Counted from the first letter of the stretch, positions 28,420-41,400 are shown. The stretch: 64,000 nt of DNA from Methylotenera sp. (GCA_013140755.1 JABFSF010000026.1:41971-105970); one strand, 5' to 3'. The notes: generated by a model from the sequence alone, not told the origin. Numbers and translations: made by a program.

Positions 28420-30549
28420 ATGTTTAATAAGGTAACAAAAAGTATTCAGTACGGCGCACATACGCTTACGCTTGAAACAGGCGAAATCTCACGTCAAGCC
28501 GATGCGGCGGTGATGGTGAGCTATGGCGATACTGTGGTTTTAGTGGCGGTGACTAGCAAAAGAGAAGTTAAAGAAGGTCAAGATTTTTTCCCGCTTACTG
28601 TAGATTACATGGAAAAAACTTACGCTGCAGGTAAAATCCCAGGTGGATTTTTCAAACGCGAAGGTCGTCCTTCAGAAAAAGAAACACTCACAAGCCGTTT
28701 AATCGACCGCCCGTTGCGTCCACTCTTCCCTGAAGCGTTCTATAATGAAGTGCAAGTGGTGGCAACAGTGTTGTCATCTGACCCAGAAATTGATGCGGAT
28801 ATTCCCGCCATTATCGGCGCATCTGCTGCAATGTCATTGTCAGGCATTCCATTTTTTGGTCCATTAGGTGCAGCGCGTGTAGGCTACATCAATGACGCGT
28901 ATGTGCTTAATCCAAGTGCCACACAAATGGCTGAAACTGAGATGGATTTAGTGGTAGCTGCTACTGAAACGGCTGTGATGATGGTGGAGTCTGAAGCCAA
29001 AGAATTATCTGAAGAAGTAATGTTAGGCGCGGTAGTGTATGGTCACGAGCAAATGCAAGCGGTCATTAAAATGATTAACGAAATGGCAAGTGAGGCAGGT
29101 AAAGACGCTTGGGATTGGGTAGCCCCTGAGCCAGATACCGCTTTGATTGAGAAAGTCGCAAGCTTGGCTTCGGCGGATGTGAATGCAGCTTTTCAAATTA
29201 AAGCCAAAGGTGCACGCTCAAGCAAGCTAGATGAAATCAAAAACCGCGTCATGAGTGAGCTGATTAACGAAAACACCTCAACGCTAGAGGCGAACAAAAT
29301 TAAAGATGAATTCTTTAAATTAGAAGCAAAAACTGTGCGCAGCCAAATTTTAAATGGTGAGCCACGTATTGATGGCCGTGATACACGCACAGTTCGTCCA
29401 ATTAGCATCCGCACGGGCGTGTTACCACGTACACACGGCTCAGCCTTGTTTACGCGTGGTGAAACGCAAGCTTTGGTAGTGGCTACACTTGGTACAGGTC
29501 GTGATGAGCAAGTGATTGACGATTTGCAAGGCGAGTACAAAGACCGCTTTATGTTGCACTACAACATGCCACCGTATGCCACGGGCGAAACGGGTCGCGT
29601 AGGTACACCAAAACGCCGCGAAATCGGCCATGGTCGCTTGGCCAAACGCGCATTAGTTGCAGCATTGCCAGCCAAAGAAGATTTTGATTACACCATGCGC
29701 GTGGTGTCTGAAATTACAGAATCAAACGGATCAAGCTCAATGGCCTCAGTTTGTGGTGGTTGTTTAGCTTTGATGGACGCAGGTGTACCAATGAAGAACC
29801 ACGTGGCAGGTATTGCGATGGGTTTGATTAAAGAAGGTAACCGCGTTGCGGTGCTGACTGACATTCTTGGCGATGAAGATCACTTGGGCGATATGGACTT
29901 TAAAGTAGCGGGTACAGAAGATGGCATTACCGCGCTACAAATGGACATCAAAATTACAGGCATTACCGCACAAATTATGCAAGTGGCTTTAGCGCAAGCT
30001 AAAGAAGGTCGTGCACATATTTTGGGTATTATGAAAAACGCAGTGAGCGGTGCTAATACTGAAATGTCAGCGTTTGCGCCACGCATTATTACCATGAAAA
30101 TCAACCCCGATAAAATTCGTGATGTGATTGGTAAAGGCGGCGCTGTGATTCAAGCCTTGACTAAAGAAACCAATACCAGCATTGATATTGAAGAAGACGG
30201 CACAGTGAAAATTGCATGCACCAATGCCGATGAAGGCGCAGAAGCACAACGCCGCATTGCTGCTATTACGGCTGAAATTGAAGTTGGCCAAGTGTATGAA
30301 GGTGCTGTTATTAAGTTGCTTGATTTTGGTGCTGTGGTTTCATTATTGCCAGGCAAAGATGGCTTAGTGCATATTTCACAAATCGCCCACGAGCGCGTTA
30401 AAGCCGTGAGTGACTTCTTAAAAGAAGGCGATATTGTTAAAGTAAAAGTGGTTGAAGCGGACGAAAAAGGCCGAGTGCGTTTAAGCATGAAAGCCTTGAT
30501 TGACCCGCCAGCCGCAGAACCAAAAGCACAAACAGAGGCTGACGAGTAA
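28420..30549 (+). CDS. pnp: Polynucleotide phosphorylase
   Basis: 3'-to-5' phosphorolytic exoribonuclease of the degradosome, 709 aa. Two RNase PH domains ([20 protein letters not shown] in the second), an alpha-helical linker, a KH domain with [15 protein letters not shown] and an S1 domain ([35 protein letters not shown]). RBS AAAGGAA upstream of the ATG. Complete and typical. Confidence 0.97.
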   Translation: MFNKVTKSIQYGAHTLTLETGEISRQADAAVMVSYGDTVVLVAVTSKREVKEGQDFFPLTVDYMEKTYAAGKIPGGFFKREGRPSEKETLTSRLIDRPLRPLFPEAFYNEVQVVATVLSSDPEIDADIPAIIGASAAMSLSGIPFFGPLGAARVGYINDAYVLNPSATQMAETEMDLVVAATETAVMMVESEAKELSEEVMLGAVVYGHEQMQAVIKMINEMASEAGKDAWDWVAPEPDTALIEKVASLASADVNAAFQIKAKGARSSKLDEIKNRVMSELINENTSTLEANKIKDEFFKLEAKTVRSQILNGEPRIDGRDTRTVRPISIRTGVLPRTHGSALFTRGETQALVVATLGTGRDEQVIDDLQGEYKDRFMLHYNMPPYATGETGRVGTPKRREIGHGRLAKRALVAALPAKEDFDYTMRVVSEITESNGSSSMASVCGGCLALMDAGVPMKNHVAGIAMGLIKEGNRVAVLTDILGDEDHLGDMDFKVAGTEDGITALQMDIKITGITAQIMQVALAQAKEGRAHILGIMKNAVSGANTEMSAFAPRIITMKINPDKIRDVIGKGGAVIQALTKETNTSIDIEEDGTVKIACTNADEGAEAQRRIAAITAEIEVGQVYEGAVIKLLDFGAVVSLLPGKDGLVHISQIAHERVKAVSDFLKEGDIVKVKVVEADEKGRVRLSMKALIDPPAAEPKAQTEADE

Positions 30550-30582
30550 AATAGCCCCAAGTCAGTAGTTGGTTTAAAGACA

Positions 30583-30611
30583 AGCCCCGCCAAAATGGTG
30601 GGGCTTTTTTA
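30583..30611 (+). terminator. Terminator after pnp
   Basis: AGCCCCgCC - AAAAT - GGtGGGGCT followed by TTTTT: strong hairpin with T-run 33 bp after the pnp stop codon. Confidence 0.9.
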
Positions 30612-30860
30612 TTGGCGCGAAGTCTGTTTGAAACTTTAAAAAGCAGTACAAGCCACAGAGCGCACAGAAGACACCGAGACAATATAAGGATTAAACACCA
30701 TTCTATTTTCAGCGAATAGATGATTGGCTAACGCTTTGTTGCTCCTCTGAGCACTCTGTGACCAACATCTTTTTCTGGGGTGAAACACTTGACTTAATCA
30801 GGGATAAGCCCAAGTCTGCTAAAATAACCACTTTATTTTTCCTCGTATTGATTGCTTATC
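30612..30860. other. Non-coding gap between pnp and hemL
   Basis: The 311 bp between pnp and hemL contains the pnp terminator and about 250 bp without a convincing gene. An imperfect inverted pair, CCACAGAGCGCACAGAAGAC (30653) and GCTCCTCTGAGCACTCTGTG (30741), looks like a degraded intergenic repeat. The hemL promoter must lie here but no close consensus was found. Confidence 0.5.
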
Positions 30861-32147
30861 ATGATTTCAAACAACCAAACTCTTTTTGAAAAATCTCAAC
30901 AACTCATCCCTGGTGGCGTAAACTCCCCTGTACGTGCTTTTCGTAGCGTAGGCGGCACGCCCGTGTTCTTTAAAAAAGGTTTAGGCTCAAGGCTTTGGGA
31001 TGTGGATGGCAAAGAGTACATTGATTACATCAACTCATGGGGACCGATGATTGTTGGCCATGCGCATCCAGACGTAATTGCGGCGGTGCAAGCAGCAGCA
31101 GCAAATAGCTTGTCATTTGGTGCGCCTACAGGCTTGGAGCTTGAAATTGCTGAACTTATTTACAAGCTCGTACCTAGCATGGAGCAAGTGCGTTTAGTGA
31201 GTAGTGGCACAGAAGCCACGATGAGTGCAATTCGTGTTGCGCGTGGGTTTACAGGGCGCGATAAAATTGTAAAATTTGAAGGCTGCTACCACGGACACTC
31301 TGATGGTTTATTGGTGAAAGCGGGTTCTGGTTTGCTCACTTTTGGTGAACCTGACTCAGGTGGTGTGCCAGCAAGTATAGCGGCGCATACGCTCACTTTA
31401 GAGTATAACAATATCCAGCAATTGCACGATTTATTTAAGCAATCGGGTGATGAAATTGCCTGCGTGATTATTGAGCCAGTCGTTGGCAATATGAATTTAA
31501 TTGTGCCGCACATGGAATTCTTACAAACCCTGCGCGAACTTTGCACTAAGCACGGCACCGTGTTGATTTTTGATGAGGTGATGACAGGCTTTCGCGTTGC
31601 CTTGGGTGGCGCGCAAGCACTTTACAACATCAAACCAGATATGACCACGCTAGGTAAAGTTATTGGTGGCGGCTTGCCAGTCGGCGCATTTGGTGGGCGT
31701 AAAGACATTATGCAATGCTTAGCACCTGTGGGTAAGGTTTATCAAGCAGGCACGTTGTCGGGCAACCCTGTTGCGGTGACGGCTGGCTTAAAAACTTTGG
31801 AGTTAATTCAAGCACCAGATTTTCATGCAAAATTAACTGCGCAAACGGCCAAATTGATTGATGGTCTTAAAGCCGCCGCATTCGATGCGGGAGTAATATT
31901 TAATGCGCAAAGTGTAGGCGGTATGTTTGGTTTATATTTCTGCGAAAAGTGCCCAACTACATATCATGAGATGATGCAGTCGAACAAACAACACTTTAAT
32001 CAGTTCTTCCATAGTATGTTAGATCAAGGCATTTATCTTGGACCATCCGCTTTTGAGGCAGGCTTTGTTTCTGCGGCGCATAGTGATGAAGATATCGCGT
32101 TAACTTTGGTAGCAGCAGAAAAAGCATTTCGGGCGATTGTAGGGTAA
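30861..32147 (+). CDS. hemL: Glutamate-1-semialdehyde 2,1-aminomutase
   Basis: PLP enzyme producing 5-aminolevulinate in the C5 heme pathway. The ATG at 30861 gives [20 protein letters not shown]; an upstream TTG frame start is rejected. Family features: [57 protein letters not shown] and the PLP-lysine in [18 protein letters not shown] near residue 265. 428 aa, normal length. Monocistronic by spacing. Confidence 0.97.
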   Translation: MISNNQTLFEKSQQLIPGGVNSPVRAFRSVGGTPVFFKKGLGSRLWDVDGKEYIDYINSWGPMIVGHAHPDVIAAVQAAAANSLSFGAPTGLELEIAELIYKLVPSMEQVRLVSSGTEATMSAIRVARGFTGRDKIVKFEGCYHGHSDGLLVKAGSGLLTFGEPDSGGVPASIAAHTLTLEYNNIQQLHDLFKQSGDEIACVIIEPVVGNMNLIVPHMEFLQTLRELCTKHGTVLIFDEVMTGFRVALGGAQALYNIKPDMTTLGKVIGGGLPVGAFGGRKDIMQCLAPVGKVYQAGTLSGNPVAVTAGLKTLELIQAPDFHAKLTAQTAKLIDGLKAAAFDAGVIFNAQSVGGMFGLYFCEKCPTTYHEMMQSNKQHFNQFFHSMLDQGIYLGPSAFEAGFVSAAHSDEDIALTLVAAEKAFRAIVG

Positions 32148-32262
32148 TTGGTTGTTTGAATGATGCTTCATATTTTTTAATATTTGGCATCTAAATTATT
32201 GAACTTATAGGCATTTGGCGGTAAACTTGAAGGTTCCGCTAAATGTTTTGTGATTAGATAAT

Positions 32263-35200
32263 ATGGCAACAGATTTAAGTACTGCAACTGGTTTAAAAAA
32301 TATTTCAGAGGCATCACCTCAGCATTATTCAGGTCAGCCTGCGCAGCAGGGGTTATATACGCCTTCCAACGAGCGCGATGCTTGTGGTGTGGGCTTTGTG
32401 GCGCATATTAAAGGTGCAAAAAGCCACAAAATTGTGCAGCAAGGCTTGGAGTTGCTCACTAATTTAACGCACCGTGGTGCTACTGGGTATGACCCTAAAT
32501 TGGGTGATGGTGCAGGCCTGCTCATGCAGATGCCAGATGCGTTCATGCGTAAAGAGGCGGCAAAGCTTAATATCAATCTGCCCGCCGCTGGGCAATATGC
32601 AGTAGGTAATGTTTTTCTGCCGCAAGATGTGAAAAATCGCGCTGCATGTGAAGCTTTATTTACAAAAATCATCGCGGAAGAAAATCAAACATTATTGGGC
32701 TGGCGTGATGTGCCAGTTGATAACAGCAACATCGCTCAAGCTGCGCGTGATGTTGAGCCGACCATGCGTCAGGTATTTATTGCGTCAACTAGCACAGACC
32801 AAAATGTATTCGAGCGCAAATTATTTGTGATTCGCAAACGTATTGAGCACGCAGTACGCGCACTTGAATTAAAAGACAGCGCAGCGTTCTATATGCCCTC
32901 ATTGTCATCACGCACGATTGTTTACAAAGGCATGTTGCTTGCCAATGAAGTAGGTGTGTATTACAAAGACTTAAACGACGAGAGCGTGGTTTCAGCACTT
33001 GCGCTAGTACATCAGCGATTTTCAACCAATACATTCCCCGCTTGGGATTTAGCACATCCATTTCGCATGATTGCGCACAACGGTGAAATCAATACCGTTC
33101 AAGGTAATGTGAACTGGATGGCGGCGCGTCATGAAGCGATGCGCTCTAGCGTGATTGGTGAAGATTTAGAAAAGCTGTGGCCTTTGATTGCCGAAGGTCA
33201 ATCTGATTCAGCTTGTTTTGATAACTGTTTAGAGTTGTTAGTTGCGGGTGGTTACAGCTTACCTCACGCAATGATGATGTTGATTCCAGAAGCTTGGGGC
33301 AACAATCCGCTGATGGATGAAAACCGCCGTGCATTCTACGAATACCACGCGGCATTGATGGAGCCATGGGATGGTCCAGCAGCGGTGGCATTTACTGATG
33401 GTCGCATGATTGGCGCAACTTTAGACCGTAACGGTTTGCGTCCAGCGCGTTATTTGGTGACTGATGACGACCTCGTGATGATGGCGTCTGAAATGGGCGT
33501 GTTGACGTTCCCGCAAGAGAAAATCGTTAAAAAATGGCGTTTGCAACCAGGTAAGATGTTGCTGATTGACATGGAGCAGGGGCGTATTATTGATGATGAA
33601 GAAGTCAAAAATGAGCTTGCTACAGCAAAACCCTATAAACAATGGTTGACCGACTCTCGTCACACTTTGAGCATATTGCCTAAAGTAGAAGGTGGCTTGC
33701 AGATGGCAGTGGATGTGTTAGACGCACAGCAAGCCTTTGGTTATACGCAAGAAGATATTAAATTTGTGTTGCAACCCATGGTGCAGAATGGCGAAGAAGG
33801 TTCGGGTTCAATGGGTAATGACGCTGCATTGCCAGTGTTGTCGGCCAAACCAAAAGTGTTATACAACTACTTTAAACAGTTGTTTGCACAAGTGACTAAC
33901 CCGCCAATCGATCCGATTCGTGAAGAATTGGTGATGTCGCTGGTGACGTTTATTGGTCCTAAACCAAACTTGTTAGGCGTAGATGAAACAACCCCGCCAA
34001 TGCGTTTAGAAGCAAGTCAGCCAGTGTTGCTATTGGAGGAGTTGGAACAACTAAAAGCGATTGCGACACTGACTCAAAACCAATATAAATCATTGGTGTT
34101 AGATATTACCTACCCAGCTTTGCTGGGCAAGGCTGGTATGGCAGATGCACTGCAAGCTTTAACTGATGCGGCTTCTAAGGCTGTGCATGATGGTTATAAC
34201 ATCTTAATTTTATCTGACCGTAGCGTGAGTCAAGATTGTGTGGCGATTCCAGCGTTATTAGCTTGTTCAGCTACGCATGAGCATTTGGTTAAAGCAGGTT
34301 TGCGCACCAGCACAGGCTTGGTGGTAGATACAGGCTCAGCACGTGAAGTGCATCATTTTGCCTTATTGGCAGGCTACGGTGCAGAGGCCGTGTGTCCGTG
34401 GCTCACGTTTGAGACGATCAAAGGCATGACGGTGGATACTTACACCGCAAATAAGAACTTTGTGAAAGCCATCAGCAAGGGCTTGTATAAAGTCATGTCA
34501 AAAATGGGCATTTCTACCTATCAATCTTACTGTGGTGCACAGATTTTTGAAGCAATCGGCTTGAATAGCCAATTTGTTGCGCAGTATTTCACAGGTACGG
34601 TTTCACAAATTGAAGGCATTGGGTTGGCACAAGTGGCTGAAGAATCAGTACGTTTGCACACTGCGGCCTTTGGTGCAGACCCCGTATTAGCGAATAGTTT
34701 AGATGCAGGTGGCGAGTACGCCTTCCGCGTACGTGGTGAAGAGCATACTTGGACACCAGATTCGATTGCAAAACTGCAAAATGCAACGCGCACAGGCAAG
34801 TATGAAACTTACAAAGAATACGCTAAGCTGATTAACGACCAAACACGCCGTCACATGACATTACGTGGTTTGTTTGAAATAAAATCAGCAGGTGCTGCAA
34901 TTCCGTTAGACCAAGTGGAGCCTGCTTCAGCAATCGTGAAACGCTTTGCTACAGGGGCGATGTCTTTAGGTTCCATTTCTACTGAAGCACACGCAACACT
35001 CGCGATTGCCATGAACCGTATTGGTGGTAAATCCAACACGGGTGAAGGTGGCGAAGACGCAAAACGCTTTATTCCAGTGGCAAATGCCACCACCATGGCC
35101 GCAGTGTTGGGTGGCAATTTGATTGAAAAAGACATTCCGTTAAAAGCGGGTGACTCCATGCGTTCAAGCATCAAGCAAGTGGCATCAGGTCGCTTTGGTG

Positions 35201-36930
35201 TCACGGCTGAATACTTGGCCAATGCCGATCAAATTCAAATCAAAATGGCGCAAGGTGCAAAACCTGGTGAAGGTGGTCAATTACCAGGTCATAAAGTGTC
35301 TGAGTACATCGCTAAATTGCGTTTCTCAGTACCAGGTGTGGGTTTGATTTCACCCCCGCCACACCACGATATTTACTCAATTGAAGATTTAGCCCAGTTA
35401 ATCCATGACCTAAAAAATGCAAACCCTAAAGCTTCTATTTCAGTGAAACTCGTATCTGAAACAGGCGTGGGCACCGTGGCTGCGGGTGTGGCAAAAGCAA
35501 AATCTGACCACATTGTAATTGCAGGGCATGACGGCGGTACTGGTGCATCACCAATCTCGTCAATCAAACATGCTGGTACACCATGGGAATTAGGCTTATC
35601 AGAAACACAGCAAACTTTAGTGTTAAATCAATTGCGTGGTCGCGTGATTGTGCAGGTTGATGGGCAGATCAAAACAGGCCGCGATGTAGTCATCGGTGCC
35701 CTTTTAGGGGCGGATGAATTCGGTTTTGCAACCGCGCCGCTAGTGGTTGAAGGCTGTATCATGATGCGTAAGTGTCATTTGAACACCTGCCCAGTAGGTG
35801 TTGCGACACAAGACCCTGAATTGCGTAAACGCTTTACAGGTCAGCCAGAGCATGTGGTGAATTACTTCTTCTTTGTGGCTGAAGAAGTCCGCGAGCTGAT
35901 GGCTTCAATGGGTATCGCGAAATTCGAGGATTTAATCGGCCGTCCAGATTTGCTGGATATGCAGGCAGGTATAGAACATTGGAAGATCAACGGTCTGGAT
36001 TTCAGCAAGGTATTCCATCAACCAGATATGCCAGCGAGCGTTTCACGTAAAAACAACGACGTGCAAGACCATGGCTTAATCAATGCACTGGATAATAAGC
36101 TGGTAGCACTAGCAAAACCAGCGTTGGAAAAAGGTGAAAAAGTGGTGTTAGATATTCCCATCACCAATACCAATCGTACTGTGGGTACGATGCTTTCTAA
36201 CCAAGTGGCGACGCGTTACGGTAACGTTGGCTTACCAAACGATACCATCTGCGTGAATTTCACAGGTACGTCAGGGCAAAGTTTTGCCGCATTCTTGGCT
36301 AAAGGTATTACTTTTAATCTCACGGGCGAAGGCAACGACTACGTGGGTAAAGGCTTGTGTGGTGGTCGCATTGTAATTAAGCCTCCCAAAACATTCCGTG
36401 GCATTGCGCATGAGAATATCATTGTAGGTAACACCGTGATGTTTGGCGCAACCACGGGTGAAAGTTACTTTAGCGGTGTGGCGGGGGAGCGTTTCTGTGT
36501 GCGTAACTCAGGTGCAACTGCCGTAGTTGAAGGCACAGGTAATCACGGTTGTGAGTACATGACTGGCGGCACTGTCGTGGTGCTAGGGGTCACAGGCTTA
36601 AACTTTGCCGCAGGCATGAGTGGTGGCGTGGCGTATGTGTATGATGAAGACGGCATGTTTGCTAAGCGTTGCAATATGGGCATGGTAACCTTAGAGAAAG
36701 TAGAGGCGGCAGAAGCTTCAGTGGGTAAAGTGCAGCATCTAAACCAGCCTGATGAAGTCACCCTTAGAACCTTGATTGAAAATCATGCAAACTTGACTGA
36801 TAGCACACGCGCCAAAGCACTGCTCGCCAATTGGGAAGCTTCACGTGCGAAATTTGTAAAAGTCATGCCAAATGAATATAAACGCGCCTTAACAGAATTG
36901 GCCGCAGTAGCAAGTAAGGAAGCAGCATAA
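32263..36930 (+). CDS. gltB: Glutamate synthase large (alpha) subunit
   Basis: Transfers the glutamine amide to 2-oxoglutarate to give two glutamates, in the GS-GOGAT ammonia-assimilation route. The 1555-aa protein has a 40-residue propeptide before the catalytic Cys41 ([16 protein letters not shown]), the glutamine amidotransferase domain (~41-440), a central domain, the FMN domain ([40 protein letters not shown]), the iron-sulfur motif [14 protein letters not shown] and the GXGXG beta-helix ([17 protein letters not shown]). Its stop overlaps the gltD start by one base. Confidence 0.97.
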   Translation: MATDLSTATGLKNISEASPQHYSGQPAQQGLYTPSNERDACGVGFVAHIKGAKSHKIVQQGLELLTNLTHRGATGYDPKLGDGAGLLMQMPDAFMRKEAAKLNINLPAAGQYAVGNVFLPQDVKNRAACEALFTKIIAEENQTLLGWRDVPVDNSNIAQAARDVEPTMRQVFIASTSTDQNVFERKLFVIRKRIEHAVRALELKDSAAFYMPSLSSRTIVYKGMLLANEVGVYYKDLNDESVVSALALVHQRFSTNTFPAWDLAHPFRMIAHNGEINTVQGNVNWMAARHEAMRSSVIGEDLEKLWPLIAEGQSDSACFDNCLELLVAGGYSLPHAMMMLIPEAWGNNPLMDENRRAFYEYHAALMEPWDGPAAVAFTDGRMIGATLDRNGLRPARYLVTDDDLVMMASEMGVLTFPQEKIVKKWRLQPGKMLLIDMEQGRIIDDEEVKNELATAKPYKQWLTDSRHTLSILPKVEGGLQMAVDVLDAQQAFGYTQEDIKFVLQPMVQNGEEGSGSMGNDAALPVLSAKPKVLYNYFKQLFAQVTNPPIDPIREELVMSLVTFIGPKPNLLGVDETTPPMRLEASQPVLLLEELEQLKAIATLTQNQYKSLVLDITYPALLGKAGMADALQALTDAASKAVHDGYNILILSDRSVSQDCVAIPALLACSATHEHLVKAGLRTSTGLVVDTGSAREVHHFALLAGYGAEAVCPWLTFETIKGMTVDTYTANKNFVKAISKGLYKVMSKMGISTYQSYCGAQIFEAIGLNSQFVAQYFTGTVSQIEGIGLAQVAEESVRLHTAAFGADPVLANSLDAGGEYAFRVRGEEHTWTPDSIAKLQNATRTGKYETYKEYAKLINDQTRRHMTLRGLFEIKSAGAAIPLDQVEPASAIVKRFATGAMSLGSISTEAHATLAIAMNRIGGKSNTGEGGEDAKRFIPVANATTMAAVLGGNLIEKDIPLKAGDSMRSSIKQVASGRFGVTAEYLANADQIQIKMAQGAKPGEGGQLPGHKVSEYIAKLRFSVPGVGLISPPPHHDIYSIEDLAQLIHDLKNANPKASISVKLVSETGVGTVAAGVAKAKSDHIVIAGHDGGTGASPISSIKHAGTPWELGLSETQQTLVLNQLRGRVIVQVDGQIKTGRDVVIGALLGADEFGFATAPLVVEGCIMMRKCHLNTCPVGVATQDPELRKRFTGQPEHVVNYFFFVAEEVRELMASMGIAKFEDLIGRPDLLDMQAGIEHWKINGLDFSKVFHQPDMPASVSRKNNDVQDHGLINALDNKLVALAKPALEKGEKVVLDIPITNTNRTVGTMLSNQVATRYGNVGLPNDTICVNFTGTSGQSFAAFLAKGITFNLTGEGNDYVGKGLCGGRIVIKPPKTFRGIAHENIIVGNTVMFGATTGESYFSGVAGERFCVRNSGATAVVEGTGNHGCEYMTGGTVVVLGVTGLNFAAGMSGGVAYVYDEDGMFAKRCNMGMVTLEKVEAAEASVGKVQHLNQPDEVTLRTLIENHANLTDSTRAKALLANWEASRAKFVKVMPNEYKRALTELAAVASKEAA

Positions 36931-38357
36931 TGGGAAAAGCAACGGGATTTATGGAATTTGAGCGTCTCTCAGAGGCAAACTTGCCAGTCGCAGAGCGCGT
37001 AAAAAATTATAAAGAGTTTGTGTTACATCTCACCGATGACCAAGCCAAGCAACAAGGCGCACGTTGTATGGATTGTGGCATTCCATTTTGTACTTCAGGC
37101 TGCCCAATTAACAATATTATTCCTGATTTTAACGACTTGGTTTACAACCAAGACTGGAAAACAGCGATTGATGTGCTGCACTCAACCAATAACTTTCCTG
37201 AATTTACTGGTCGTATTTGCCCTGCCCCATGCGAAGCTGCTTGTACGCTCAATATCAATGCGGATGCTGTAGGCATTAAATCGATTGAACATGCAATTAT
37301 TGATAAAGCTTGGGAAAATGATTGGGTGCAACCGCAAATCAACCCCAATAAAACAGGTAAAAAAATTGCGATTGTAGGCTCAGGCCCTGCTGGGTTGGCA
37401 GCAGCACAGCAATTGGCGCGTGCAGGTCACAGCGTGGTGGTGTTGGAAAAAAATAGCCGTATCGGTGGTTTGCTACGCTACGGCATCCCAGATTTTAAAA
37501 TGGAAAAGTCGCACATTGACCGCCGTATGGCGCAAATGGCAGCCGAAGGCGTGGAGTTCCGCGTGAGTCAACACGTGGGTGAAAACGTGAGTGCGGATGC
37601 GTTAGTGGCTGAATTCGACGCAGTATTGTTAGCCGCAGGCGCAGAGCAGCCACGTGATTTGCCTGTTACAGGTCGTGAGCTGGATGGCGTGCATTTTGCG
37701 ATGGATTTTTTAACGCCGCAGAATAAAGTGAATGCAGGCGATGAAATCCCTAATCAAATCAGAGCAACAGGTAAACATGTTGTGGTGATTGGCGGCGGTG
37801 ACACAGGTTCTGATTGCGTAGGTACATCAAACCGTCATGGTGCAGTGAGCGTTACACAATTTGAATTGATGCCGCAACCGCCTGAAAAAGAGAACAAAGA
37901 GCTGGTATGGCCAAATTGGCCACTCAAACTGCGTACTTCAAGCTCACATGAAGAAGGTGCGAACCGCGACTGGTCAGTTACCACCAAAGAGCTTATTGGT
38001 GAAAATGGCAAAGTAGTGGCACTGAAGGGCGCACGTGTGGAGTGGAAAGACGGAAAAATGACTGAAATTGCGGGTTCAGAATTTACCATTCCAGCTGATT
38101 TGGTGTTTTTAGCCATGGGCTTTGTTTCACCAGTACAAAAACTGTTAGAGGCTTTTGGGGTAGAAAAAGATCAGCGCGGCAATGCAAATGCCACTACTGA
38201 AGGTGCAAAAAGCTACCAAACCAGCAAAGCAAAAGTATTTGCTGCAGGCGATGTGCGCCGTGGACAATCTTTAGTGGTTTGGGCGATTCGCGAAGGTCGT
38301 CAAGCTGCGTGCGCTGTGGATACATTTTTAATGGGCTCATCTGACCTACCACGCTAA
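36930..38357 (+). CDS. gltD: Glutamate synthase small (beta) subunit
   Basis: NADPH-oxidising partner of GltB, 475 aa. N-terminal iron-sulfur cysteines ([37 protein letters not shown]), FAD-binding [25 protein letters not shown]-binding [12 protein letters not shown] and the C-terminal [20 protein letters not shown]. Start ATG is shared with the gltB TAA (TAATG), so translation is coupled. Confidence 0.97.
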   Translation: MGKATGFMEFERLSEANLPVAERVKNYKEFVLHLTDDQAKQQGARCMDCGIPFCTSGCPINNIIPDFNDLVYNQDWKTAIDVLHSTNNFPEFTGRICPAPCEAACTLNINADAVGIKSIEHAIIDKAWENDWVQPQINPNKTGKKIAIVGSGPAGLAAAQQLARAGHSVVVLEKNSRIGGLLRYGIPDFKMEKSHIDRRMAQMAAEGVEFRVSQHVGENVSADALVAEFDAVLLAAGAEQPRDLPVTGRELDGVHFAMDFLTPQNKVNAGDEIPNQIRATGKHVVVIGGGDTGSDCVGTSNRHGAVSVTQFELMPQPPEKENKELVWPNWPLKLRTSSSHEEGANRDWSVTTKELIGENGKVVALKGARVEWKDGKMTEIAGSEFTIPADLVFLAMGFVSPVQKLLEAFGVEKDQRGNANATTEGAKSYQTSKAKVFAAGDVRRGQSLVVWAIREGRQAACAVDTFLMGSSDLPR

Positions 38358-38359
38358 TG

Positions 38360-38426
38360 GTGCGGCTTAAGCCGCACTGCTCGGTAAAAATACGGCGGAT
38401 CGCGTAAAGGCATCCGCTGTATTTTT
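38360..38426. terminator. Perfect palindrome plus bidirectional terminator after gltD
   Basis: GTGCGGCTTAAGCCGCAC (38360-38377) is a perfect 18-bp palindrome directly after the gltD stop. It is followed by AAAAATACGGCGGAT ... ATCCGCTGTATTTTT (38386-38426), a 15-bp stem with one G-T pair and A/T flanks on both sides, so it can terminate both gltD and the convergent restriction-modification gene. Confidence 0.85.
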
Positions 38427-38440
38427 ATTAACCGTCCATA

Positions 38441-41400
38441 CTACCAATCAACTTGGTCAATCTCCAACATTAAGCGATGCGTATTGATTAACGCCGCGAT
38501 TATCTTTTGATAATGCACAATATCTTCATGGTTTAAGGCACCACCTTTGCGGTCTTTTAACCATTTTTGCGCGGGCTGGTAGCCGCCAATGTAAAAGCTC
38601 CAAGCTAGTTCTGGCACGTTTTCAAAATACTGTGTGGCGTTAATGTAAACCTTGCCCGCTTCAAAACTTGGTTTATCCACCACATTACTACCACCAATCG
38701 GGTAATTAATAGCTATGCTTTGCGAACCAATATTCATGTGAGTCGCAGGGTAATCCTCTAAAAGATGTGTTTGGCGTAACTCGCCACCCAAAGCCACTAA
38801 TTGCCAAAACGTAGCGGCATCTTTAGGGTAAGGCACACGCGGAAAATCTATTTTTAAAAACTCTTTATAGGTTTCGCGGTAAGTTGGGCTGTGCAACACG
38901 GCGTAAATGTAATCTAGCAGGTCAATGGGCGCAAATGCAACTACCCCGTCGCTACGCGCCACCCCTTCATTTTGAAGGGGAATAAACTCAGCGGATAATT
39001 CCCCTTCTTTAGAAGGGGTGGATGAGCGAAGCTCAGACGGGGTAGTTGAGGTGGCACGAAGTGACGGAGTAGTTATATTTTGTCTCACAAGCTCAATCAC
39101 ACCACTCAAATTCTTTTTAACTTCAATATCCTGCACATGCAAAACATTCAAACCTAGCCCTTTTAAAAACGTATCGCGTGTTGCATCATATTCTTGTTTA
39201 TCATCGTGCGAGCTACCGTCAATCTCAACAACCAGCGCACACTCATGACAATAAAAATCAACAATATAGTTTCCAATAACACGCTGTCTGTCAAAATCTA
39301 AGCTGTTAAGTTGCTTGTTTTTAACTGCGTTCCAAAATAATACTTCGCTTAAATTGCCTGCTTTGCGTAGCTCACGCGCCTTTTCTTTTAGGGCGGGGTT
39401 ATAGGGTAGTTCGTTTAACTTCGCAACTACCCCGTCGCTACGCGCCACCCCTTCAACTACCCCGTCTGAGCTTCGCTCATCCACCCCTTCTAAAGAAGGG
39501 GAATTAAAACCATTTGCTTCTATTCCCCTTCGGTACGAAGGGGTGGCGCGTAGCGACGGGGTAGTTGCTTTTTCAGCAGTAAATGTAAGCCCCAAACCCT
39601 CCGCGATGACGCCCACGATTTGCATATTGAGGTTGGGCTTCTTACGGGTGGTTTCGGCGAGTAAGTCAGTGGAATCGGGGTAGGTGTAGAGTGGGAATAA
39701 AAGCCCTGCACCATACTGACCAGCTTGTCCTGTGAAATTTCTATCACATAAATTGCTTGAAATAAAAATTCCATAAAGCTCAGTAATTGCTTGTCTTGGT
39801 AACAACAGTGCTAAATTTTCTGACAACATATGTCGCATGACGGAAAATCTATGGCGCACAACTTTTTTTAAGTCATAGCATATATTTCTAGTGTCAAAAG
39901 GACGGTAATTGTATATCTCATTGTCACTATCAAAGCGATTGAAACTTACTAAAGCTTCATCGTCATGAGTTGAAATTCCACTTGAATTTATAATGAAAAG
40001 TTCATTCAAATTGATAAATTTTTTGTATTGAACTTCTACTTCAAAATCTTTCACCGCAAAGAAATAATCAGGTGCTTTCACTTCCAACTCTTGCCAAGGC
40101 ATACTCATAATTGCGCCCGCATTCAAAGCGTCATATTTAGCTTCTCGCTTGCCATATAGGCTGTGGTGAAATACTTTGGCTAATTTTTTGCCACCTGCAA
40201 CTACCCCGTCATCACTACGTGATGCCACTCCTTCATTTTGAAGGGGAATAAATTCAGTGGACAATTCCCCTTCTTTAGAAGGGGTGGCACGAAGTGACGG
40301 GGTAGTTGAAGGGGTGGCGCATAGCGACGGGGTAGTTGTTTTACCCGTTTTAACAAACAAGTTAATGCTCACGCCTTGCATAATGTCAAACACGTTTTCA
40401 TCTTTGCTGCCATCGGGCGCGGTTTCTTTCTTTTTGGCGTTGCCATGCAGGTCTAAAATGTAAATTTCATCAAAACTTTCCAACAAACTTTTACGCATTT
40501 GACGATGAATTAAGCCATCTATAAAGCTGTTGTTGCTAATGTAAGCCAACACGCCTTCGCCGTTTTTATCAATAAAATGTTGCCCAAAGCGAATGAATTT
40601 AATGTAATCGTCTGATAGCGGCTGTATATTGCGTTCATTCAAATCTTTTTTGTAATCTTTGAGTAAATCTTGTATCCAATCGCTTTTGTTGCTGCTGCTC
40701 ACGCTATAAGGCGGGTTGCCCATCACCACCATGACAGGCGCATCGCGCTTAATGCGGTTGGCTTCGTTGGCTTCTACGCTTAGATAGTTAAACAGCGGCA
40801 AATCGGGCGCGTCGTCGTTTTCTAAACTATTGGTGAGGTAAATGCGCAGGCGGTCTTGTGACGTTTTAACTACCGTTTCTAAAGGCACTACCCCGTCACT
40901 TCGTGCCACCCCTTCGTTCCGAAGGGGAATAGAGGCCGATGGTTTTAATTCCCCTTCTTCAGAAGGGGTGGCACGAAGTGACGGGGTAGCCGCGTAAGCG
41001 CCAGTTTCTGTCAGCAGCATATCTAGCTTGAGGTGCGCCATGGCGTAGCTGGTCATCAGTAGCTCAAAACCGTTAAGCCGTGGGATTAAATGCTCTTTGA
41101 CATATTGCGGCCATGCGCCTTGCATATTGGCAAACTGTTTGCCATAAATGTGGCGCACTACTTGCGCTAAAAACGTACCCGTGCCCGTGGCGGGGTCTAG
41201 TATTTGTACTTTGTGGATTTCTTTAGTGAGCTTTTCTGTTTTGCCTTTTTTGCCTGCGCCTTGTACTTCTACTGTGATTTGCGTTTTGCTGGTATCGCCC
41301 AAGCCTTGTGGTAGCTTAAACTTGGTTTTTAAAATATCATCCACGGCGCGGACGATGAAATTCACCACTGGTTCTGGCGTGTACCAAACACCACGCGCTT

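Larger units (their letters stand above)
38941..39564 (-). mobile_element. DUF559 endonuclease cassette flanked by palindromic repeats
   Basis: A 624-bp unit (208 codons) inserted in frame in the restriction-modification gene: repeat A, 354 bp encoding a DUF559 (Vsr-like, COG2852-type) nuclease domain, and repeat B. The domain reads NELPYNPALKEKARELRKAG, LSEVLFWNAVKNKQLNSLDF, DRQRVIGNYIVDFYCHECAL and VVEIDGSSHDDKQEYDATRD, with the expected acidic catalytic residues in IVDFYC and VVEIDG. It has no ATG of its own at the usual N-terminal position, so it is expressed only as a fusion. The organisation resembles REP/RAYT units but with a different nuclease; mobility is inferred. Confidence 0.75.

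Noticed and set aside
34851-35222. 123-codon antisense frame inside gltB, and other long antisense frames in recG, pnp and gltB
   Set aside because: They follow codon bias of the sense gene, lack ribosome-binding sites and have no domain character.
39018-39248. Small + strand genes reading out of the palindromic repeats
   Set aside because: They arise because the repeats are inverted and lie antisense to the long, motif-bearing restriction-modification frame.
38941-40989. Repeats in this region as a CRISPR array
   Set aside because: Units are palindromic, of unequal length, separated by hundreds of bases of coding sequence and not interleaved with spacers of constant size; no cas genes nearby.
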